Positions 23,984 through 28,198 of a stretch of 28,198 nt of DNA are shown one piece after another. The translations under genes were made by a program, and so were the position numbers. Under the pieces are notes generated by a model. The model was not told where the DNA came from. It did not search any database and saw only the letters and a program-made list of their open reading frames with translations. Position 1 is the stretch's first letter; each line of letters begins with the position of its first letter. Origin of the DNA: an uncultured Collinsella sp. (GTDB lineage: Bacteria > Actinomycetota > Coriobacteriia > Coriobacteriales > Coriobacteriaceae); contig URSO01000025.1 in assembly GCA_900550415.1 (NCBI GenBank), positions 1 through 28,198 on the forward strand. The letters are read 5' to 3'.

Positions 23984-24282
23984 GTCTCGATCTGTAACAC
24001 TAGCTCGGCAGATACAGGTCTAGATGTTACAGAACGAGACAAAACCCCAACCCTGCGAGACAACATCTCAATCTGTAACAGTAAGGGGTCAAAAACCGGT
24101 CCAGATGTTACAGATCGAGATGTTTGAGTTGACCGCGGACGGTCTGTCTCGATCTGTAACATCTAGCAGGAAAAACGATCCTTAGGTGTTACAGATTGAG
24201 ACGTTAAGTTGTGGCTCGATGTAATGTCTCGATCTGTAACAGTTACTCGACAAAAACGGGTCTAGTTGTTACAGATTGAGAC
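23984..24282. repeat. 57-bp palindromic element, right array (4 copies)
   Basis: Copies at 23984-24040, 24065-24121, 24146-24202 and 24226-24282, each 57 bp, are separated by 24, 24 and 23 bp. The left arm is RTCTCRATCTGTAACA and the right arm TGTTACAGAWYGAGAY. The third base pair set shows covariation: copy 24065 has A at its first base and T at its last, where the others have G and C. The 25-bp centres differ, but most share an A-run followed by GGTC or GATCC. The array fills the gap between the kinase and the copper operon. Confidence 0.92.
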
Positions 24283-24357
24283 ATTAGACCGGCTACGGTC
24301 CGCCGACCTGGCTATCACCTCGACCAATACCAGAATGTCATACATTTCAATCTCCAC

Positions 24358-24388
24358 TAGACACCCCCAGGGGGTATGGGTGTATAGT
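24358..24388 (+). promoter_or_regulatory. Copper operon promoter with CsoR-type operator in the spacer
   Basis: TAGACA (24358-24363) and TATAGT (24383-24388) are 19 bp apart. ACACCCCCAGGGGGTAT (24361-24377), a near-perfect GC-rich palindrome of the CsoR operator type, lies across the -35 box and spacer. Copper-free CsoR, encoded by the third gene, would block this promoter. Confidence 0.75.
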
Positions 24389-24435
24389 ATCGGCAGGTTA
24401 ACATTTACGACACGAAACCACAGAAAGGAGAAGCC

Positions 24436-26775
24436 ATGGCTCAAGATACGTTCGACGTGGGCGGTATGACCTGCGCCGCCTGCCAGGCGCACGTAGACCG
24501 CGCCGTGAGCAAGCTCGACGGCGTCGAGAGCGTCGCGGTCAATCTGCTCGCCGGCTCCATGATGGTCGACTATGACCCCGCGCAGGTCACTCCCGACGAC
24601 ATCTGCACCGCCGTCGATCGCGCTGGCTACTCGGCCTCACCCGTCAGCACGGGCACCGACGCCGCCCAAAGCGGCAGTACGCAAGCCAGGTCCGGCGCCG
24701 CCCATATGGAGTCGCCCACCAAAAAACTGGAGGCCGCCGCCTCTGCCATGCGCACTCGTCTCATCGTCTCAATCGTATTCCTCATCCCGCTGTTCTACAT
24801 AGGCATGGGGCACATGCTTGGCTGGCCGCTGCCCGGCGTCTTCACCGACCATACCCACAGCATGACGCTCGCCCTCACCGAGCTCGTCCTGCTCATCCCC
24901 ATCGTCTATGTCAACGACGCGTACTTTATCAACGGGTTTAAATCGCTCGCGCACGGCGCGCCCACCATGGACGCCCTCATCGCCGTGGGCGCCACCGCCT
25001 CCATCGCCTGGTCGCTCTACGCCATGTTCATCATGGCCGACCAGTTAGCCGCGGGTCAGGTCCACGAGGCCATGATGACGGGCATGGACAATCTGTATTT
25101 TGAGAGCGCAGGCACGATCCTGTCGCTCGTCACCGTGGGCAAATACCTCGAGACGCGCAGCAAGTCCAAAACCGGCGGCGCTATCGAGGCGCTGATCGAC
25201 CTGGCGCCCAAGACCGCGACCGTCGTGGCAGAGGACGGCAGCGAGACCACCGTCGACGTCGACAGCATCCTTCCCGGCCAGATCCTGCGCGTACGCCCCG
25301 GCGAGTCCATCCCCGTCGATGGCGTGGTGCTCGAGGGCAGCTCGGCCGTGGACGAGAGCGCGCTGACCGGCGAGTCCATCCCCGTGGAAAAGACCGCCGG
25401 TGACACCGTCAACGCCGCCACCGTCAACCGCACCGGCTCGTTTACCTTCCGCGCCACGCGTGTGGGTGCCGAGACATCGCTCGCCAAGATCATCAAGCTT
25501 GTCGAGGACGCCAACGCCACCAAGGCGCCCATCGCCCGCATGGCCGACAAGGTCGCCGGCGTGTTCGTGCCCGTGGTGTTCGTGATCTCGGCCGTGACCT
25601 TCTTGGCGTGGATGACACTGACCGGAAGCGTCAACGAAGCGCTCACCTCCGCCGTCGCTGTGCTGGTGATCAGCTGTCCGTGTGCACTCGGCCTAGCCAC
25701 GCCCGTCGCCATTATGGTGGGCACCGGCAAGGGCGCCGAGATGGGCATTCTGTTTAAGAGCGCCGAAGCGCTGGAGAATCTGCGCAGCGTGGGCACGGTG
25801 GTGCTCGATAAGACGGGCACGGTCACCCGCGGCAAGCCTGCCGTGACCGATATCGTGGTAGCCACGCGTGCTGACGGCTCGCGCGCCATGAGCGAAAAGG
25901 CGCTGCTCAAGCTGGCCGCCGCGTTGGAGCGCTCAAGCGAGCACCCGCTGGCCGAGGCGATTATGGCCGAGTGCGAGGCGCGCGGAATTGTCGCGCGCAT
26001 GGTCGAGGACTTTGCCGCCGTGCCCGGTCGTGGCGTTACGGCGCGCGAGGGACAAAATGTCATCGCAGCCGGCAACGTGCGTCTGATGGACGAGCTGGGC
26101 GTTACCGTGCCCGCGGGCCTTGCCGAACAGCTCGCCGCCGAAGGCAAGACACCGCTGTTCTTTGCCAAGAACAGCGAGCTTGTCGGTACCATCGCCGTGG
26201 CTGACGAGGTCAAAGAGACGAGCGCCGAGGCCATCGCCGCGCTGCGTTCGCTCGGCGTCGACGTGCGCATGCTCACCGGCGACAACCGCGTGACGGCCGA
26301 GGCCATCGCCCGCCGCGTGGGCCTCGACCGTGCGCAGGTCATCGCCGACGTCCTCCCCGCCGACAAGGAGCGCCACGTGCGCGAACTGCAGGATGCGGGC
26401 GGCAAGGTCGCCATGGTGGGCGACGGCATCAACGACTCCCCCGCCCTGGCGCGCGCCGACGTGGGCCTTGCGATCGGCACAGGCGCCGACATCGCCAAGG
26501 AGGGCGCCGACGTGGTACTCATGCGCAGCGATCTCATGGACGTCGCCCGCGCCATCGAGCTTTCGCGCGCCACGATCCGCAACATCAAGCAGGACCTGTT
26601 CTGGGCGCTGTTCTACAACGGCATCGGCATTCCGCTGGCGGCCGGTGTGTTCTTCCCCCTCACCGGTTGGCAGCTCTCGCCGATGTTCGGCGCCGCGGCC
26701 ATGAGCCTGTCGAGCGTGTGTGTTGTTTCCAACGCGCTGCGCCTGCGAACCTTTAAGCCTAAAGTGGCAAAATAG
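24436..26775 (+). CDS. copA: Copper-exporting P1B-type ATPase
   Basis: 779 residues. One N-terminal heavy-metal-associated domain with GMTCAAC (C13, C16) is followed by eight expected membrane segments. The actuator motif TGES is at 311-314, the membrane metal site CPC at 414-416, the phosphorylated D458 in DKTGT (458-462), the SEHPL motif near 501-505 and TGDN and GDGINDSPAL further on. It pumps Cu(I) out of the cytosol using ATP. The ATG at 24436 has AAAGGAG 5 bases upstream. It is the first gene of copA-copZ-csoR and is expected to be induced by copper through the operator in its promoter. Confidence 0.95.
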   Translation: MAQDTFDVGGMTCAACQAHVDRAVSKLDGVESVAVNLLAGSMMVDYDPAQVTPDDICTAVDRAGYSASPVSTGTDAAQSGSTQARSGAAHMESPTKKLEAAASAMRTRLIVSIVFLIPLFYIGMGHMLGWPLPGVFTDHTHSMTLALTELVLLIPIVYVNDAYFINGFKSLAHGAPTMDALIAVGATASIAWSLYAMFIMADQLAAGQVHEAMMTGMDNLYFESAGTILSLVTVGKYLETRSKSKTGGAIEALIDLAPKTATVVAEDGSETTVDVDSILPGQILRVRPGESIPVDGVVLEGSSAVDESALTGESIPVEKTAGDTVNAATVNRTGSFTFRATRVGAETSLAKIIKLVEDANATKAPIARMADKVAGVFVPVVFVISAVTFLAWMTLTGSVNEALTSAVAVLVISCPCALGLATPVAIMVGTGKGAEMGILFKSAEALENLRSVGTVVLDKTGTVTRGKPAVTDIVVATRADGSRAMSEKALLKLAAALERSSEHPLAEAIMAECEARGIVARMVEDFAAVPGRGVTAREGQNVIAAGNVRLMDELGVTVPAGLAEQLAAEGKTPLFFAKNSELVGTIAVADEVKETSAEAIAALRSLGVDVRMLTGDNRVTAEAIARRVGLDRAQVIADVLPADKERHVRELQDAGGKVAMVGDGINDSPALARADVGLAIGTGADIAKEGADVVLMRSDLMDVARAIELSRATIRNIKQDLFWALFYNGIGIPLAAGVFFPLTGWQLSPMFGAAAMSLSSVCVVSNALRLRTFKPKVAK

Positions 26776-26801
26776 GCTCACTATTACGTCCATTTAGAAC
26801 G

Positions 26802-26900
26802 GGTTTTCCAGGTGCCAGAGATTGACCTGAAAGAGGAGCGACGCGTACTTTGGTACGCGAGCGACGGCTTGAAGGTCAAGGTCGGGTGCCTGGGAAAGCC
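26802..26900 (+). ncRNA. Structured 99-nt intergenic element between copA and copZ
   Basis: Three nested stems can form: an outer 15-pair stem (26802-26816 with 26885-26900, one bulge, several G-U), a middle TTGACCT/AGGTCAA (26822-26828 with 26873-26879) and an inner CGCGTAC/GTACGCG (26842-26848 with 26853-26859) closed by TTTG. It has no start codon with a ribosome site. It may be a dispersed structured repeat or an RNA element that sets copA and copZ levels differently. Confidence 0.6.
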
Positions 26901-26922
26901 GACACAACAGAGAGGAATACCC

Positions 26923-27144
26923 ATGCGTTACACAATCAAGACTTCCGGCCTCATGTGCGGCCACTGCGACGCCACCGTCGAGACGGCGTTGCTCAACGTG
27001 GCCGGCGTGACCGACGCCGACGCCGATCACGAGACTCAGACCGTCCAGGTGGAGTGTGCCGACACCGTGACCGCCGAGCAGCTCGCCGCCGCCGTCGAGG
27101 GCGCCGGCGAGAAGTTTCACGCCCTGTCCGTAACCGCCGCGTAA
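26923..27144 (+). CDS. copZ: Copper chaperone, heavy-metal-associated domain protein
   Basis: 73 residues, a single HMA domain with the metal motif MCGHC (C12, C15) after a first beta strand. CopZ proteins bind Cu(I) and hand it to CopA or to the CsoR regulator. The ATG at 26923 has AGAGGA 6 bases upstream. The sequence ahead of it in the same frame belongs to the structured intergenic element and is not coding. Confidence 0.9.
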   Translation: MRYTIKTSGLMCGHCDATVETALLNVAGVTDADADHETQTVQVECADTVTAEQLAAAVEGAGEKFHALSVTAA

Positions 27145-27182
27145 CGACCCACGCGCACCCCGACCAGAAACGAGGACCCGCC

Positions 27183-27455
27183 ATGATGGCAGACCATAAA
27201 TCGGTGACCCGCATGCTCAAGACGGCACGCGGTCAGATCGACGGCATCCTGCGGATGGTCGAGGAGGACCGCTACTGCGTCGATATTTCCACGCAGCTTA
27301 TGGCCACACAGGCGCTCCTCGCGCGCATTAACGCCGACGTGCTCAAGGCACATATCGAGGGCTGCGTGACTTCGGCAATCGAATCGGGCGACGAAGACCT
27401 CAAGGCCGCCAAGCTCGCCGAGATCGAACGCGTCGTCGACAAGCTCTCCAAGTGA
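27183..27455 (+). CDS. csoR: CsoR-family copper-sensing repressor
   Basis: 90 residues, all helical, with the conserved Cu(I) ligand set C32, H57 and C61 (YCVD...AHIEGC) and the RARGQI-like segment TARGQIDGI near 14-22. CsoR binds DNA without copper and releases it when Cu(I) binds. Being last in the operon gives negative feedback through the site upstream of copA. The ATG at 27183 has GAGGA about 7 bases upstream; the adjacent ATG at 27186 is equally possible. Confidence 0.9.
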   Translation: MMADHKSVTRMLKTARGQIDGILRMVEEDRYCVDISTQLMATQALLARINADVLKAHIEGCVTSAIESGDEDLKAAKLAEIERVVDKLSK

Positions 27456-27480
27456 TTGGGGCATTGGAGACAGACTTCTT

Positions 27481-27546
27481 TGCACCATCTTGGTGCATCG
27501 GGGATAGGTACGTTTGCACCACCTTGGTGCAGATTAACCTGTCCCC
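27481..27546. repeat. Nested TGCACCA/TGGTGCA palindromes after csoR
   Basis: TGCACCA-TCT-TGGTGCA (27481-27497) and TGCACCA-CCT-TGGTGCA (27515-27531) are two perfect 7-bp hairpins. The second is enclosed by GGGGATAGGT (27500-27509) and ACCTGTCCCC (27537-27546), complementary except for one G-U. No T-run follows, but the hairpins may still end the copper operon transcript. Confidence 0.7.
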
Positions 27547-27601
27547 CTTGCTCTAAATCGGGTATAAAGGCGTGCAGCATATCGAACGAAAGGCAATTTG
27601 C

Positions 27602-28075
27602 ATGAATGACTTTATGAAGGGCCGCAATGGCGCCGATGAGCTCACCATCGTTATGGGCTTTGCCGGCATCGTCATCGCGATGATCGGATCGATAGCCCGC
27701 ATCCAGTGGCTCAGCTGGATCGCCATCGCCGTGATCGTGATTGGCGTGCTGCGCGGCCTGTCCAAAAACATCGATGCGCGTCGCAAGGAAAACGCTGCCT
27801 TTGTCGCCGCGACCGCGAACGTCCCCGGCTTGGGCAAGTTCGTCGCCAGCTTGGGCGGCGGCGCTGCAGCAGCCAGCACCTCGCGCGCGGCTGGAACGAG
27901 CAAGGAAGACTTTGAGCGCGCCAAGCGCACGGCCAAGAAGATGTGGAAGGGTCGCAAAACTACGGCATACCTCAAGTGCCCCAACTGCGGCCAGATGCTC
28001 TCCGTCCCCAAGGGCAAAGGCAAGATCCGCGTCACCTGCCCCAAGTGCCACGCCAAGATGGAAACCCGCTCCTAG
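27602..28075 (+). CDS. Small membrane protein with C-terminal zinc ribbon
   Basis: 157 residues. Two membrane segments near 14-31 and 35-51 (TIVMGFAGIVIAMIGSI and SWIAIAVIVIGVL) are followed by a basic, Ala/Gly-rich cytoplasmic linker and a zinc ribbon with CPNC (C126, C129) and CPKC (C146, C149). The family is common in Coriobacteria but I know no function for it. The ATG at 27602 has GAAAGG 8 bases upstream, and TATAAA at 27563-27568 could be its -10 box. It is separated from csoR by the palindromic repeats and is probably its own unit. A short CCCG/CGGG stem and an AT-rich stretch follow the stop. Confidence 0.8.
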   Translation: MNDFMKGRNGADELTIVMGFAGIVIAMIGSIARIQWLSWIAIAVIVIGVLRGLSKNIDARRKENAAFVAATANVPGLGKFVASLGGGAAAASTSRAAGTSKEDFERAKRTAKKMWKGRKTTAYLKCPNCGQMLSVPKGKGKIRVTCPKCHAKMETRS

Positions 28076-28144
28076 CGCCCGCACGCGGGATTAATTAATC
28101 AGGTTTATTTGTCCCAAATCTTAAGTATTTGTTCGATAAAAAAG

Positions 28145-28198
28145 GGCTCTTCGGGGGTTTGTGTGGGTTAGCCGCCCGGTAAAAGTGCCCGCCTAGCA
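28145..28198. mobile_element. Possible ISL3-family insertion sequence end at the window edge
   Basis: GGCTCTTCGGGGGTTTGTG begins right after an A-run. Many ISL3-family elements of actinobacteria start with GGCTCTTC inverted repeats and insert in AT-rich sites with 8-bp duplications. No transposase or second end is visible, so this is a motif-based suggestion. Confidence 0.3.

Noticed and set aside
23984..24282. CRISPR array
   Set aside because: The repeated unit is a 57-bp palindrome with a variable centre, copies are few, gaps are only 23-24 bp and no cas gene is nearby.
26812..26922. N-terminal extension of CopZ
   Set aside because: The open frame exists but lies in the structured intergenic element, and a good ribosome site precedes the ATG at 26923.

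Overview
The window looks like a chromosomal stretch from a high-GC, strictly fermentative gut actinobacterium of the class Coriobacteriia, most likely Collinsella. This is inferred from GC-rich codon use, the gene set ([FeFe]-hydrogenase, PTS sugar uptake, DUF6273 receptor kinase, CsoR copper operon) and the style of the intergenic palindromes. No rRNA, tRNA or CRISPR-cas locus was seen.

Left part (1-6.7 kb): a lactaldehyde reductase (fucO-like) cut by the left edge; an AT-richer orphan gene with a possible LURP-one/tubby-like fold; a DUF1275 membrane protein; a YgiQ-type radical SAM protein; a CPBP membrane protease whose stop codon overlaps that of ygiQ; and a RelB/DinJ-type antitoxin with no toxin beside it.

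Redox block (6.7-12.8 kb, minus strand): four tightly packed genes. In transcription order they are a NuoF-tail/GltD fusion flavoprotein, a modular [FeFe]-hydrogenase, a Tat/lipobox solute-binding protein, and a single-chain permease-ATPase. The first two resemble the glutamate-synthase-linked (A2-like) hydrogenases. The transporter looks translationally coupled to them, and its substrate is unknown.

Sugar block (13.0-17.7 kb, minus strand): EIIA(Glc), a BglG/LicT-type antiterminator, an alpha-glucoside EIICB and a GH4 6-phospho-alpha-glucosidase. Together these would import, phosphorylate and cleave maltose-like alpha-glucosides. A long, GU-rich hairpin lies in the leader. It is followed upstream by a DEAD-box RNA helicase with a very long RGG-type tail and a long leader.

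Signalling block (20.4-24.3 kb, plus strand): an FHA protein with a GarA-like ETT motif, then a membrane Ser/Thr kinase with an internal Tat-like motif and a DUF6273 ectodomain. Between them lies a long hairpin. The pair is flanked on both sides by arrays of a 57-bp palindromic element: two copies on the left and four on the right. All copies have the same length and are spaced 23-24 bp apart. This is the least explained structure in the window.

Right part (24.3-28.2 kb): a copper operon copA-copZ-csoR with a CsoR-type operator inside a 19-bp promoter spacer and a structured element between copA and copZ. Then come a small membrane zinc-ribbon protein and, at the edge, a possible ISL3-family insertion sequence end.

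Stretches over about 300 bases without a gene are 1123-1557 (hairpin, operator-like site, promoter, 20-bp tandem repeat), 17544-17891 (hairpin, promoter, dispersed repeat, terminator), 20136-20722 (helicase leader, two palindromes, FHA promoter) and 23942-24435 (four palindromes, copper promoter).
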